A stretch of DNA of 60,000 nt from Cryptomeria japonica. Lineage: Eukaryota; Streptophyta; Pinopsida; Cupressales; Cupressaceae. The translations under genes were made by a program, and so were the position numbers. Location of the stretch: contig NC_081414.1 in NCBI RefSeq assembly GCF_030272615.1, forward strand, positions 812,301,069 to 812,361,068, read 5' to 3'. Positions 21,801 to 32,935 of the stretch are shown here, piece after piece (positions within the stretch are counted from its first letter, which is position 1; every line of letters starts with the position of its first letter). The notes beneath the pieces are model-generated. The model worked only from the letters and a program-made list of their open reading frames with translations. It ran no database searches and was not told the origin of the DNA.

Positions 21801-22683
21801 TGTTGAGAAAAATGGTGTCTCAACCTTGCATTTATGCGAGGTTACTATTTATAGTAAGTTTTCATTTGAGCATGAAATGGTGCGAAACTCTCCCTGAAGC
21901 TTCTGGTTGGCTAGATAAGCATTCCGGTAAAGTTTCGTCGCAAGGTCACAGCTAGTTTTGAAGATATTAAAGTTTTCATCTTGGAGGGGTGCAATAAAAT
22001 ATTTAAACTTAATTTTGGGGACTTTAGAGGCTCCAAAACGCCCTGAAAAGTGGCCGTAACCGGCGAAGCTAGTTACAAGGTGATAGAGCACTTCGCGAGC
22101 TTTCCGGCGCTTCAAACGGTTCGTCAATCGGACACCCGGTTCTCAAGTTATGGCCTCCGGAAGTTTGTACTCCTGAAATAGGAAACATAATTTGTATCGA
22201 ATACATAAATGAGCGGTAAAAGGGAGCGACATGTGTTGATGTGTGCTTTAACATGTCATAGGGAATCTAGAAGGGAGATAAGGTCGGCTACACTTTATTG
22301 GGTGGTTTTAGCCCATGGTTTTGTAATACCGTTTGTATTGTATCTCCTATTTATGAGGTGTGTGAGATAGAGGTTGTGTGAAAGAGTCTTATGGCTATTG
22401 AGTTGCCTCTGAATCTCTGATTAATGGTACTCCTGCGAAGAGCTTGCTCTGCAAGTATGTTGTAATCTGTTTTTGATTGCTAAATAAAATATTGAGCTGC
22501 TTTTGGAGGGTGGGGTTTTTCTCCCGAAAGGGTTTTCCCCATGTAAATCATTGTGTTGTGGTATGATTGCTATTATATCTATTTCTATTTTTTGTAACTG
22601 TTGTAATGATCTGAAAATTTTTTGCATTACCCTCCTCTTAAGGTTAGTGTAGGAAGTTGTTTCCGCTACTTAACTTCCTTACA
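21801..22683 (+). repeat. Element III 3' LTR (883 bp)
   Basis: Starts TGTTGAG and ends CTTCCTTACA, followed by the TTCCC duplication. Same length as the 5' LTR. Confidence 0.95.
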
Positions 22684-23297
22684 TTCCCAACCAAAGTATC
22701 TCTATTGACAGATGTGTTAGCCATTGTTCTCAAGTCATTAATAATAGTAGCCTTCATTTTATAAGCCAGTGGTAGGGCTCTCAGGACTTTAGAAATAATT
22801 TCATCTTCGCTTAGAGTTCCACCACAACATTGAATTCCCATAACAATCTCATTTACCCTTTCTATGAATGCAGTAATCCTTTCATCTTCTTCCATCTTCA
22901 TCTTTTCATATCTCACCTAGTAACCATCAAGTTTAGCAATCTTCACTATAGAGTCACCTTCATTAAGAGTCTCCAACTTATCACATATAGCCTTTCTAGA
23001 TGATTTATCAGTTAATCCCATTATTTGATGATGAGAAAGTGCACACAAGAGGGATTCTCTTCCTCTACAATCATTTTCAAGCTCCTTGTCCAGGTTTACT
23101 AGAGGAGGATTTCTAGATCCTAGATTATAGGGTGTCAGACCATTCTATGTCATCTCCCAAATCTCCTTGCCAAGACATCTCAGATGAGTCTCCATCTGAA
23201 TCTTCCATACTTTGTAATTTGTTCCATCAAGCCTCAAAATATCCCTTCGAAAGATAGCTCCAGAAGAACTAGATGAACTTGAATTTTTTGTCACCAT
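22684..23297 (-). pseudogene. Element II gag, proximal part
   Basis: ATG at 23297 on the minus strand starts a Ser-rich leader, then the typical copia Gag words ILRLDGTNYKVWKIQME, THLRCLG, and further on ERITAFIERVNEIVMG, SEDEIISKVLRALP and AYKMKATIINDL (UBN2-type Gag). Two TAG codons interrupt it (near 23146 and 22918). The open piece 22916-22684 runs straight into element III. Gag forms the particle that packages the element RNA. Confidence 0.88.
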
Positions 23298-23340
23298 AGG
23301 ATCTTTCTCAAGTGGTTAATCTTTCTGTAGAGAGGAGAAA

Positions 23341-23355
23341 GGCTCTGATACCAAT
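23341..23355 (-). other. Element II primer-binding site
   Basis: Minus strand reads ATTGGTATCAGAGCC directly inside the 5' LTR, a perfect copia initiator-Met site. Confidence 0.93.
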
Positions 23356-24580
23356 TGTTAAATAGTTCAAATAACCAGAAGACAATTGAGAGGGGGGAGA
23401 GGGGTTGAATTAGTTGTCGCAAATTACAGGAACATTTAGCAATTTAAACTTTAATATCGGAACCCAAAACATTAATACCAGAATAGCAGTTAATAAATTA
23501 AGCATAAGCAATAATCACAGAATAAAAGTCATCCACACAACACCAATATTTGTATGTGGAAAACCCGGTAAAGGAAAAAACCACGGTGGGAAACCTACCC
23601 ACAGTGACATAATACTTTTGTTGTAAGTATGTGAATTACAATTGAGGGGCCTACACTTGTAGGAAGGCCAATAGCCTAGAGCACATTTCTCATCACAAAA
23701 AGAGCTACACTGACTACATATAGATCCAAACTACAATCCTAAGAAGTGTTCAACTACAAAAGATGGCATCTCCTATGCCTCAGTACAGTTCTAGTTAAGC
23801 TCAATACTGGAGGACTAAATCCTCTTCCATAAACCCAATTCGATCTCCATTGATTGATCAACTCCTTTGTGTGAATGATATTACATTATTCGCACATTGA
23901 ATTCCTTGACCATGACCTCTTACATATAACCATGATGATCTACAATGAGATCTTACATCTATATGTACAAACCCTCGACCATAAACAATCAAGTTGGCCA
24001 CTAGATAATAAACCGATTACATAATTATAAACCATGTTGACATTAGATAAAACAAGTAATATCAACACATAAGACATCCCATAAATACATCAATAGGTCC
24101 TATCCACACGTTACTTTAAAGTTGGTCCATAACCTAGATCAACCGAGACCAAGTATAGGTCCACACGCTTCAACAATGATCTCCAACCACCAAGTCTCGA
24201 ATATTATCATCAACAAAATCCTAAAACTCCATTAAAAGATGTACCAACACCATTGATGCAATTCATCAAAGATCTTCATCAAAAGCTCTGCCGGTGAAAC
24301 CCTCATCAGAACCAGAAACCAATCTTGTAAGCAAGTAGGATAGTATCCAATCTCCACACCAAAACCAACTGATCAAATATGAGTATGAGTATCATGAACA
24401 AGCCAATTCCATCACTAGATTATATCAGAGCCTATCGGATCATGTCAGATCCAAGTTAACCAAAAACCCCTTAACCTATTGGGACCAGAAGGGTGTTGGT
24501 AAAGCATCCAAATCGCTAGTGTTGACATCAATGACAAAACATCAATACAACACATAATCAATTCCACAAAATTGCCAACA
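23356..24580 (-). repeat. Element II 5' LTR (1,225 bp)
   Basis: Starts TGTTAAATAG and ends TTGCCAACA, followed by TCTTG. It shares blocks with the element I LTRs, for example GGGGCCTACAC, GGAAGGC, TAGCCTAGAGCACA, CTCATCACAAAAAGAG and GCATCTCCTATGCCT, in the same order. Confidence 0.92.
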
Positions 24581-24869
24581 TCTTGATCCTTATAAATACT
24601 ATGGAAGAGCTAGAAAGGCCACCAATAATACAAAATTCTACAAACACACTTATTTTATAAAATATTTGCACAAAAACCTCTAGAGATTAAAATATTTCCT
24701 CAAAAAAATTTGATTCTCAAGCTCACATGGAAATGCAAGAGAAGATCATATTGAATTTTTGAAAAACCTAAAAAAAATCTATTAGCCCTGCAAGCCCATT
24801 GCCCACCCCCAGAATCTATCATATAAGGAAATTAAAATATGTTTGTGCACTAGTATTTCTTTGATACCA
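24581..24869 (-). other. LARD-0 leader with primer-binding site
   Basis: The remaining 5' interior of LARD-0 after the element II insertion. It ends with the minus-strand primer-binding site TGGTATCAAAG (24858-24869) abutting the 5' LTR. Confidence 0.7.
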
Positions 24870-25320
24870 TGTTAGAAACTAATCATATTAATAACCTAGA
24901 ATATTTATTACAATAAAATAGAAATAAAACTGTGAATGTAAATGATACAAGATCAAAATTAAAAACATAGAATTATTGTACAAGATAAAAATGCACTCTA
25001 CAAAAGAAAAATAGCATTGGGAAAGAGAAAATATTTTTAGAATGCAATTACAATGCAATAAAATTGAATGCTAAGACTAGCTAGGAGTGAGTATATATAG
25101 AAAATGAGAGAGGGAAGAGGTAGAAAATGTGACCAATAGGAATAGATCACCGCAATAGCCTAAAATAGGCAAGTGTAAGTCCCATGAAAGTTGCAACATC
25201 CTACACCCACTCACACTAATTACCACTTTATTAATTCTAAGAAAACATAATAAAAAGTGTAGGAAAAACCTAGGAATAGGAAAAGAAATAACCAACTAGG
25301 AAATAAAAAATATACCAACA
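24870..25320 (-). repeat. LARD-0 5' LTR (451 bp)
   Basis: Starts TGTTAGAAACT and ends ATACCAACA, followed by TAACT. It is the uninterrupted partner of 3853-4145 plus 9698-9875 and shows where element I entered (…CACCGCAATAGCC…). Confidence 0.8.
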
Positions 25321-25325
25321 TAACT

Positions 25326-25895
25326 CAATGAATCAAAATATTTTATCTAATATTTAGGAAAAAACCTAAAGGATATGGCATGGTTTTATATTTTTTATCT
25401 TTATTATTTAAATTAAGGTCATTTTAATAGATTAAAATTTGTTATAAGAATGATATTTTATTTTATTATTTTTCTATTTTTGATAAGATGATAGTGTAGC
25501 CACATTGACACAAAAATGAAAATGTGAAGATATAAGAATTTATAGATACACAAAGAAGTGTTATAATGTAAGTAAGTTGATATGTCTTCACATTTTTTTT
25601 AATAGGTTTTTTAAAGATTACATGCTAATTGTTATAACAATAAAAATAATTCTTCTTTAGTTTGAACATGAAGTTTATAAAATAATATGATATCAAAGAT
25701 AAGAGTTATACTTTCATATTTTAAATTGAATAGATTAAATGAATCAAAGATGATACAACTAAGTCTAAATTAAAATAAGAATAAATATTCTCAAATTTCT
25801 AAATAACAATCTTAATTGCTTTCTTCATTAAAAAAAATCAACAAATCAGCCTCTTTTTCTTAATTTCATGTAGATTTTTTTATATGTGAGTTAAG
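25326..25895. other. AT-rich intergenic repeat
   Basis: No gene. Parts (about 25380-25570) resemble 32995-33170, for example TTTTTGATAAGATGATAGTGTA and TATTGACACAA-type words, so element V inserted near or in an older repeat present more than once. Confidence 0.5.
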
Positions 25896-25900
25896 GATTT

Positions 25901-26351
25901 TGTTGGTGTAAATAAATATTCATTATGGATATTATTACACTTTACTTAGGTTAACTTAGGATAATGCATTTCTTCGTAGTTTGGATTTGAGACACTTAGG
26001 GAAGTGTGCACATAGGGATAGAGCTTGTAGGAGAAATTCCACCTTTTGTGGTCTTATTTTGCTATTACACTCCACATTAGGTGGGTCATCCATCTCTTAT
26101 GGAATATTATATTATTTCTCCTACCTACCCCTAGTATTTCTTACCTACCCTTGTTTCTCATTGAGCCACATGTCATGATTGTGTGCTTGTACATCCATAT
26201 GGCCTTGCCCATATAAGAAGGCCTATATTCATTGTATTGGTGAATCCAGCTGATCATTTTCATATTGATGAGAATACAATTTGTTCTTGTCATTCTTTTG
26301 TCTCTATTTTTATACTTTTCATTGTGCCCTTGATCTTGGCAAAATCTCACA
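25901..26351 (+). repeat. Element V 5' LTR (451 bp)
   Basis: TGTTGGTGTAAATAAAT…AAAATCTCACA. A TATA-like ATATAAG at 26211-26217 fits the U3/R border. Confidence 0.95.
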
Positions 26352-26364
26352 TGGTATCAGAGCC
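26352..26364 (+). other. Element V primer-binding site
   Basis: TGGTATCAGAGCC immediately after the LTR; initiator-Met tRNA type. Confidence 0.95.
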
Positions 26365-27384
26365 ATTGGGGCTTAATTGATTGGTTTTTGGAGACATTGT
26401 GGAAGGCTTCTATTTTCGGCTCTGAGGAACTGCACTTTTTGGAGGCATCTTGGAGCATTTTTGACCTCACCATTGCATCTGGGAGGCTGTTTCCATAAAA
26501 ATCAAGTATAAAATTGACCTATTTTGGCAAAAATCATTTTTTGGGTGTGGAGGAAATTTTCTGCCCAATTCGGGTGGTACGGTATGGAATTTTTGGATTT
26601 TTTTCAAAAAAAGAATTATTTTTTTCTGAAACTTTTTTCCAGTTTGAAAAAAAATTTTGAAAAAAAAAAAAAAATTTGAAAATTATTTTTGGGATCCGTA
26701 CCTTCTGCCCAGTCAGCAGCGTACAGGCAGCGCCCAATCAGCATTTTCTTTGAAAATTTTTAGACCCCTCTCCATTGAGTAGTTTGGATTTTTGTGTCAA
26801 CTTTGGAGGCCCATAACTTGCTCAATTTTGCTCCTTTTTTAGTGCAATTTTTTTTTATTTGGCTAATTTTTCGTGCTCTTTGCAGTGGTGTGGTTATTTT
26901 CTAGTTTTGGTGCACATGGTGTTTGGAATTTTCAGATTCTCTCAGCTATACTTGTCCAATCCTCAATTCTGCAACTTCAAAGGCCTCATTTGAGCTCATA
27001 CGACCTCCTTTTCAGGTGCCATTTTTTTTGAAAGTGTTTTTTTTTTCATCTACTTTCATAATCTATGATCAGATTTTAGAGATTTTGAGTGGAAGTTGTA
27101 CTTTCAGATATTGGTCTTATTTGGCCTATTAGGTACTTGTAAAGTGCTTGGATCTTAGTTTAGATCTCTTGCATTATTAGTTTGAGTCTCTTTTAGCCTT
27201 ATTGAGGTAGTTGTAAAATTGAAATCAGAAGCCCACTTTGCCATTTTTTGCAAGTGGCCCATTGTATATGCACTAAGTATAAAGTGCCAAATCATCACTT
27301 TTGGGGGGGTTCTTTGATTGAGTGAATCTGGGGGGGTGTCTTGTGTGATTGTGCCTCTCTTTGTGCTCTTTCATTTTTGTTGCA
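26365..27384 (+). other. Element V leader
   Basis: About 1 kb of T-rich untranslated sequence with long A and T runs near 26580-26690. No frame supported. Confidence 0.6.
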
Positions 27385-28465
27385 ATGAGTCCTCATAAAT
27401 TTCCACCTTTAACTCCACATAATTATGCATCATGGAAAATTAAAGTATGGAGCAAATTAATGGAAAAGGGTCTCACTCATTACATAGATGGAACAATAGT
27501 AGTACCACCTGATCCTAAGGCTGATCCTAATGCTCAATTAGAATGGCTCACTAAGAATTGCATGGCTCTTGGAACTTTGCGCAAGTATGTATCAGATGAC
27601 CTCATCTTTCATATTGAAAAGTGTACTACAATCAAAGATGCTTGGGATATGTTTCAGAAATTGTATGGTCAAGTTGATGAAATTAGAGGTTATAAGATTG
27701 ACAATGAGCTCACCAACTTGGATCCCAAGAGTTTTGATACAATCCAAGATTATGTCACCAAAGAAAATGAGCTAAGAGCAAAGCTTAAGGATTGTGGAAT
27801 TGACAAAAAGGATGCTCAGTTGATATTCAACTTGTTGGACAAGCTTGCACCAGAATATGCAGCATTTGTGTCTAGCTTCCAAACTCATCATTTGATAGTG
27901 GGGAGTTCCTATGTTATGCCTTCATTTGATGCTTTCACAGAAATGTTGATATTGGAACAATCTAAGTTGTTGAACATGGGACTTCTCAAGTCTTCAAAGT
28001 CCAAGGCTTTGGTGGCTACTCAAGGGAATCAAGGAAGTCAAGGCAAAGATTCCAACAAGAAGAAGAAGCAATCTAAGTCACAGCCACAATAGGAAAAAGG
28101 ATAATCATCCTCTCCATCACAAGGTGATTTTTCATCCTCTTCCAAGAAGGGGACACCACCTAAGAAGGATAAGCCAACTTGTGCATATTGCAAGAAGTAT
28201 GGTCATGATGAGCATTGATGCCACACAAAACAAGTTGATGAGTTAACTAATCTTCTCAAGAAAAACAACATCAACTTGCCATTCGCCTACACAAAGAAGG
28301 ATTCATCTCCTTCCTCTTCCTCACAGTCTAAGGGAAAAGGGCAATCATTTGTGGCTACATCAAGTTCTTCACAGTAGTGGATACTTGACTCAGGTGCCTC
28401 ATTTCACATGGGTTCTAGAAAGGAGCAGTTTTCTTCATTGGAGCCATCAAGGTACCTCACATTTA
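27385..28465 (+). pseudogene. Element V gag, zinc knuckle and protease
   Basis: I choose the ATG at 27385 because the Gag wording starts there (MSPHKFPPLTPHNYASWK); an upstream in-frame start at 27349 adds only 12 residues. The Gag core (KDAWDMFQKLYGQVDEI, NLLDKLAPEYAAF) is open to TAG 28090. After TAG and TAA the same frame holds a zinc knuckle CAYCKKYGHDEH-x-CH (Trp lost to TGA) and the protease WILDSGASFHMGSRK at about 28378. A frameshift follows near 28455. Confidence 0.92.
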
Positions 28466-29880
28466 CATAGGTGATGATACACAAGTAGAGGTTGAAGGGA
28501 AAGGTTCAGTTGACATGGATGATGAAACATTTGAGAATGTTCTCTATGTTCCTAACTTGTCTACCAACCTTCTCTCTATCTACCAAATCACTCACTATGG
28601 GAATGGGAAAAAGGTTGAGTTTACACCAGATTCAGTTGTGGTAAAGGAACTTGATGATGATGCCTTGGTAGCAGTGGGACAAGTCAATGACAACTTAAGG
28701 CTTTATTCATTCTCCCACTTTGTGCCAAGTTCGCCTTCTAGGGCCTTGCTTACTCATTCAAATTCTGAAAGTAAGCTATGGCATGAGCAGTTTGGTCACC
28801 TCAACTACCGCTATCTACAGCAGCTCAGCACTAAAGACATGGTCACAAGTCTACTTAAATTAGTTTTTTAGAGGGTGTATGTTCAAGGTGTTCCATGGGC
28901 AAGCATCCCAAGGAGAAGTTTGATAAGGGGAAAGCTTGGAGAGCTTTGGAAGTTCTTCAACTTGTTCACAGTGATGTAGCAAGTCCATTTCCAGCACCTT
29001 CATTTAGCAAGGCCCGCTATGTGCTCACCTTCATTGATGACTACTCTCACTTCACTTGGGTCTACTTTCTCATTCATAAGAATGAAGTATTTGACAGATT
29101 TCAGGACTTCAAGACTCGTGTGGAGAAGAAATCTGGGAAAGTGGTCAAGATTCTTCATACAGATAATGGAAGGGAATATGTGAATAAGAGACTTGAGGAT
29201 TTTTGTACATTTGGGGGGATTGATCTTCAGCATTCTATAGCATACATTCCACAGCAGAACGGAGTTGCAAAATGCAAGAATAGAACTCTCAAAGAAATGG
29301 CTAGCTGTATGATTCATGCACGTTCTCTTGATCCCGCCTTTTGGGCTGAGGCTATCAGTTGTGCCACACACATCCAGAATCAGGTTCCTCACAAAGCTTT
29401 GTAAGCTATTACTCCTTTTGAAGCTTGGGCTGGTAGGAAACCGATTGTGAGATATTTCAGAGTCTTTGGGTGTCCAGCATGGGCTCGCATACCTCCACAG
29501 AAACGCAAGGCACTGGAACCATAGAGTCGACCTTGTATATTTGTTCGATATCCTGAGGGTGTTAAGGCATATAGATTGATGGATCCTAAGACACATGAGG
29601 TGTTCATTGAGAGGAGTGTTCACTTTGAGGAAAGCTCTCCTAGCTTAGCCTCTCTACCTCCTCCACTTTCCTCCATTATGGATAGTGATGCTAGTGATTC
29701 AGATGATGAGACTTCTTCAACTCTGACTCATAGGGTTACACCTCCATAGGGTCCACTTGAAGTTGAGGAGCCTCATTCTCCACCTCCACCTAGACCTCGT
29801 TGGGCTCGACAGACACTTGAGTCCATAGGTTCTCTTGTTGGGGATCCTTCAGATACACGGAGAACTCAATCATAGCATCA
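28466..29880 (+). pseudogene. Element V protease end and integrase
   Basis: Open pieces 28515-28871 and 28895-29404. They contain NVLYVPNLSTNLLS, LWHEQFGHLNYRYL, CSMGKHPKEKF, the catalytic Asp in HSDVASPFP, FIDDYSHFTWVYF, TDNGREYVN, PQQNGVAKCKNR and FWAEAISCATHI, then the C-terminal words TPFEAWAGRKPI and VFGCPAWAR. The residues VAERxNR are altered to VAKCKNR. A frameshift lies near 28870 and stops at 29402, 29522, 29747 and 29873. The linker to reverse transcriptase is Ser/Pro-rich. Confidence 0.92.
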
Positions 29881-31452
29881 GGATATTCCACATGCATTCA
29901 TTGCTACCGCTTCTAATCCACATACATTTCAGGAAGCATCAGGGGTTCCTGAGTGGCACCAAGCTATGGAGGAAGAGTATAGTTCCTTGATGAGGAACAA
30001 CACATGGGATTTAGTCCATCTCCCTAAGGGGAGAAAGATGATTCAATGTTAGTAGATCTATCAGACCAAGTATGTAGCGAATGGTAGTGTGGATAAGTAC
30101 AAGGCTTGGCTTGTTGCGAAAAGTTTCTCCCAGGTAGCACGTGTTGACTATACTGAGACCTTTGCGCCCGTAGCCAAGATGAACTCCATTTGCTTGACAC
30201 TTGCTATTGCTGCCGCTCATGGCTAGGTTGTACATTAGATGGATGTGAAGAGTGCTTTTCTTCATGATGATCTTGATGAGGAGATTTATATGGAGCAGCC
30301 ATAGGGTTTCATCCAGGATACTTCTTTGTTTTGCAGACTAAGGAAATCTCTCTATGGTCTTAAGCAGGCCCCCAGGGCTTGGTATGCCAAGATGGATTCC
30401 TTTCTTCTCTCCGCAGGGTTCACCAGGTGTCATTTCGATCTAAATGTCTACATTTTGCGATATGATGACTCTCACTTGATACTTGTGCTCTATGTTGATG
30501 ATTTTATCATTACAAGGAGTACCGCATCCATCATTAGCAGGGTCAAATCTGCTTTGCATGACAGATTTGCTATGCCTAACTTGGGTCTTTGGTACTACTT
30601 TCTTGGGATAGAGATTTCACAGTCACCTTCTAGGATTACACTATCGCAACCTAAGTATGCTCTTGATCTACTTGCACGATTTCATATGGCTGATTGTAAG
30701 CCTGCACCGACTCCCTTTCTTTCTAGAGTCAAGCTTGAGGCTTAGTGTTCTTCTCCACTAGTTGATGCCACTTTGTATCGTCAGCTTGTGCGTAGTCTCA
30801 TCTACTTGACCCATACATGCCCTAATATTTCACTTGCAGTTGGCATGGTTTCCTGCTTCATGCAGGAACCACATGAGCTTCATTGGAAAGCCACCAAATG
30901 CATCCTCCATTACATCCAGGGTACACATCACTATGGGATTCACTATGCAGTAGGCACAGGACTTCGCTTGGTTGGTTACACATACTCTAATTGGGCTGGC
31001 GATCTTGATGACCGTAAGTCTACTTCTGGTTACAGTTTTCACCTTAGTTCTAGCCCCATTTGTTGGCAGAGCAAGAAGCAACATGCTATTGCTCTCTCTT
31101 CGACTGTGGCTGAGTATCAAGGCATTGTTAATGCAGCGACTGAGACCATTTGGTTCCAACAGATTCTCATAGAGTTTGGGTTCACCACTCCACGACCGAT
31201 AGTTCTACATTGCGACAATCAGAGTACTATTGCAATCTCGAAGAACCCAGTCTAGCACCAGTGGACCAAACACATCGAGATTCATATGCACTATATCCAA
31301 GAGCTCATTCAGGAGCAGGTCATTGATTTGCAGTATTGTCCTACAATGGAGCAGGTTGCTGACATATTCACCAAACCTTTCACCAAGAGTAAGTTCCAGC
31401 AGTTGCGAGCACTCTTAGGGGTGCGGGATGTGTCATTAGGGGGGGTCAGCTG
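29881..31452 (+). pseudogene. Element V reverse transcriptase and RNase H
   Basis: Same frame as the integrase. It reads WHQAMEEEYSSLMRNNTWDL, KYKAWLVAKSFSQ, APVAKMNSI, HQMDVKSAFLHDDL, RKSLYGLKQAPRAWY, LYVDDFIITRS, WYYFLGIEI, and RNase H words YSNWAGDLDDRKSTSG, ICWQSKKQ and ALSSTVAEYQG, with a tail QVADIFTKPF. Stops include two adjacent TAGs near 30050 and others near 30225, 30302, 30743 and 31254. The catalytic YVDD is kept; the RNase H Asp in YSDWAG is changed to Asn (SNWAG). Confidence 0.93.
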
Positions 31453-31713
31453 ACTTCTCCTTCCTCTCTTATGGGGGGGACTTTTTCCTCTTTGAGGTTT
31501 TGTCCATCATCTTTGAGAGTCTTTTGTACATTCATCTCTCTTTTGGAGGGGAGTTTTTTCCCACTGGGTTTTCTCCCTTTCTCCGTTTGTGAGAGATTGC
31601 ATTTCATAGTTTTTCTTTCATTTGCATATTGTACATGGGTACCTATCATGGCCTAGTAGCTGGGACCCATCTTGCATTATTGACTTGAGTCTTCATTCCC
31701 CTAAGTTGCACTT

Positions 31714-31722
31714 AAGGGGGGG
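31714..31722 (+). other. Element V polypurine tract
   Basis: AAGGGGGGG directly before the 3' LTR. Confidence 0.92.
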
Positions 31723-32173
31723 TGTTGGTGTAAATAAATATACATTATGGATATTATTACACTTTACTTAAGTTAACTTAGGATAATGCATTTCTTCGTA
31801 GTTTGGATTTGAGACACCTAGGGAAGTGTGCACATAGGGATAGAGCTTGTAGGAGAAATTCCACCTTTTGTGGTCTTATTTTGCTATTACACTCCACATT
31901 CAGTGGGTCATCCACCTCTTGTGGAATATTATATTATTTCTCCTACGTACCCCTAGTATTTCTTACCTACCCTTGTTTCTCATTGAGCCACATGTCATGA
32001 TTGTGTGCTCGTACATCCATATGGCCCTGCCTATATAAGAAGGCCTATATTCATTGTATTGGTGAATCTAGTTGATCATTTTCATATTGATGAGAATATA
32101 GTTTGTTCTTGTCATTCTTTTGTCTCTATTTTTATACTTTTCATTGTACCCTTGATCTTGGCAAAATCTCACA
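31723..32173 (+). repeat. Element V 3' LTR (451 bp)
   Basis: Same length as the 5' LTR, followed by GATTT. Confidence 0.95.
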
Positions 32174-32694
32174 GATTTGAAGAGGTGGATTTATAGGTTT
32201 TTAGATGAAGAAATGAATTGAGATTGAGTCAGTCTATTTAAAAATTTCCATTTCCTTTTTCTTATTTTGATTTAGACTTATTTGTATAATCCTTTCTATA
32301 TTTAAGTTATTCAATTCAAAATTTGTAAGTATGAATAAGGAATTAATAACTTGGATTGAGAAGTGAATCATTAAGATTGAATCATCTTTTCCTAACTCTA
32401 AAATTTGAGTTTGTGTCTTCTTATTTTTATTTAAAATTATTTGTATCATCTTTTCTTCATTTAATTTATGCAATTTAAAATGTGATTGAATCATCTTTAC
32501 CTTACCTTAAAATTTGAGTTTGTTTCTTCTTATTATGATTTGAAACTATTTGTATCATTTTTACTTAATTTAATTTATTAATTTAAAATGTGAAAGTATA
32601 AATAAAGAATTAATAACTTGGATGAAGAAATGAATCATTAAGTTTGAATCATCTTTGCCAAACCTTTTAATTTATCATAATTATAATTGCAACC

Positions 32695-32935
32695 CTCTTT
32701 CTAATTCTAATTGTAACCCTAACTCTAGTCCTAGGACTAACATCAACCCTATCTTAATCCTATCATAACCCTAATTATAACTCTAACCCTAATCATAATT
32801 ATAATTTTAATCTTATATGAGCCTTAATATAACCCTTATTCTATCTCTATTAGTAACTCTAACTATACTGTTAACCCTAACACTAATCTCAATGGTAAAA
32901 TTAATTGAAACTCTTATTCTAACCCTAACCCTAAT
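32695..32935 (+). repeat. Degenerate telomere-like CCCTAA repeats
   Basis: Many AACCCTAA and AACCCTAAT words, mixed with one-base variants (AACTCTAA, AATCATAA), all in the same orientation. Related stretches lie at 33485-33665 and 35540-35685. The plant telomere unit is CCCTAAA, so this is a decayed relative or a look-alike. Confidence 0.65.

Larger units (their letters stand above)
16694..22683 (+). mobile_element. Element III: nearly intact Tork/Tnt1-like copia retrotransposon (5,990 bp)
   Basis: Two 883-bp LTRs (16694-17576 and 21801-22683) without any length difference. Perfect TTCCC duplications lie at 16689-16693 and 22684-22688, with a perfect primer-binding site and a polypurine tract. 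One long frame encodes Gag, protease, integrase, reverse transcriptase and RNase H in copia order. By eye I count about 19 substitutions between the LTRs (about 2.2%). Wording of Gag, integrase and reverse transcriptase resembles tobacco Tnt1, so I place it in the Tork branch. It interrupts the gag of element II in antisense and is the youngest member of the nest. Confidence 0.95.
11864..24580 (-). mobile_element. Element II: Sirevirus-like copia retrotransposon, decayed and interrupted
   Basis: LTRs at 11864-12737 and 23356-24580, flanked by perfect TCTTG duplications (11859-11863 and 24581-24585). On the minus strand the order is 5' LTR, primer-binding site, gag, protease, integrase, reverse transcriptase, RNase H, polypurine tract, 3' LTR, the Ty1/copia order. 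The protease words DSGCSHHMSGDKGKF and a gag with a coiled segment and zinc knuckle point to the Sirevirus/Maximus branch, a family assignment from memory. Element III (16694-22683) sits inside gag. Many stops and several shifts make it inactive. Confidence 0.9.
3848..25325 (-). mobile_element. LARD-0: oldest pol-less LTR element, host of the nest
   Basis: Two related LTRs can be recognised. One is complete (24870-25320); the other begins at 3853, is interrupted at 4145 by element I, and resumes at 9698. Outside them lie perfect 5-bp duplications, TAACT at 3848-3852 and TAACT at 25321-25325. A primer-binding site (TGGTATCAAAG on the minus strand, 24858-24869) abuts the right LTR and a C-rich tract (polypurine on the minus strand, 9881-9890) lies near the left LTR, which fixes a minus-strand orientation. 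After removing the nested elements only about 2.3 kb of interior remains, with no protease, integrase or reverse transcriptase. The copia-type primer site suggests a non-autonomous copia relative. Confidence 0.75.
25896..32178 (+). mobile_element. Element V: copia retrotransposon with perfect GATTT duplication
   Basis: The element proper is 25901-32173 (6,273 bp). It has 451-bp LTRs at both ends, a perfect primer-binding site, a G-rich polypurine tract and perfect GATTT duplications (25896-25900 and 32174-32178). The interior encodes Gag, zinc knuckle, protease, integrase, reverse transcriptase and RNase H in copia order, broken by about fifteen stops and two shifts. I count about 16 LTR differences (3.5%), so it is older than element III. 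Branch not assigned. Confidence 0.94.
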
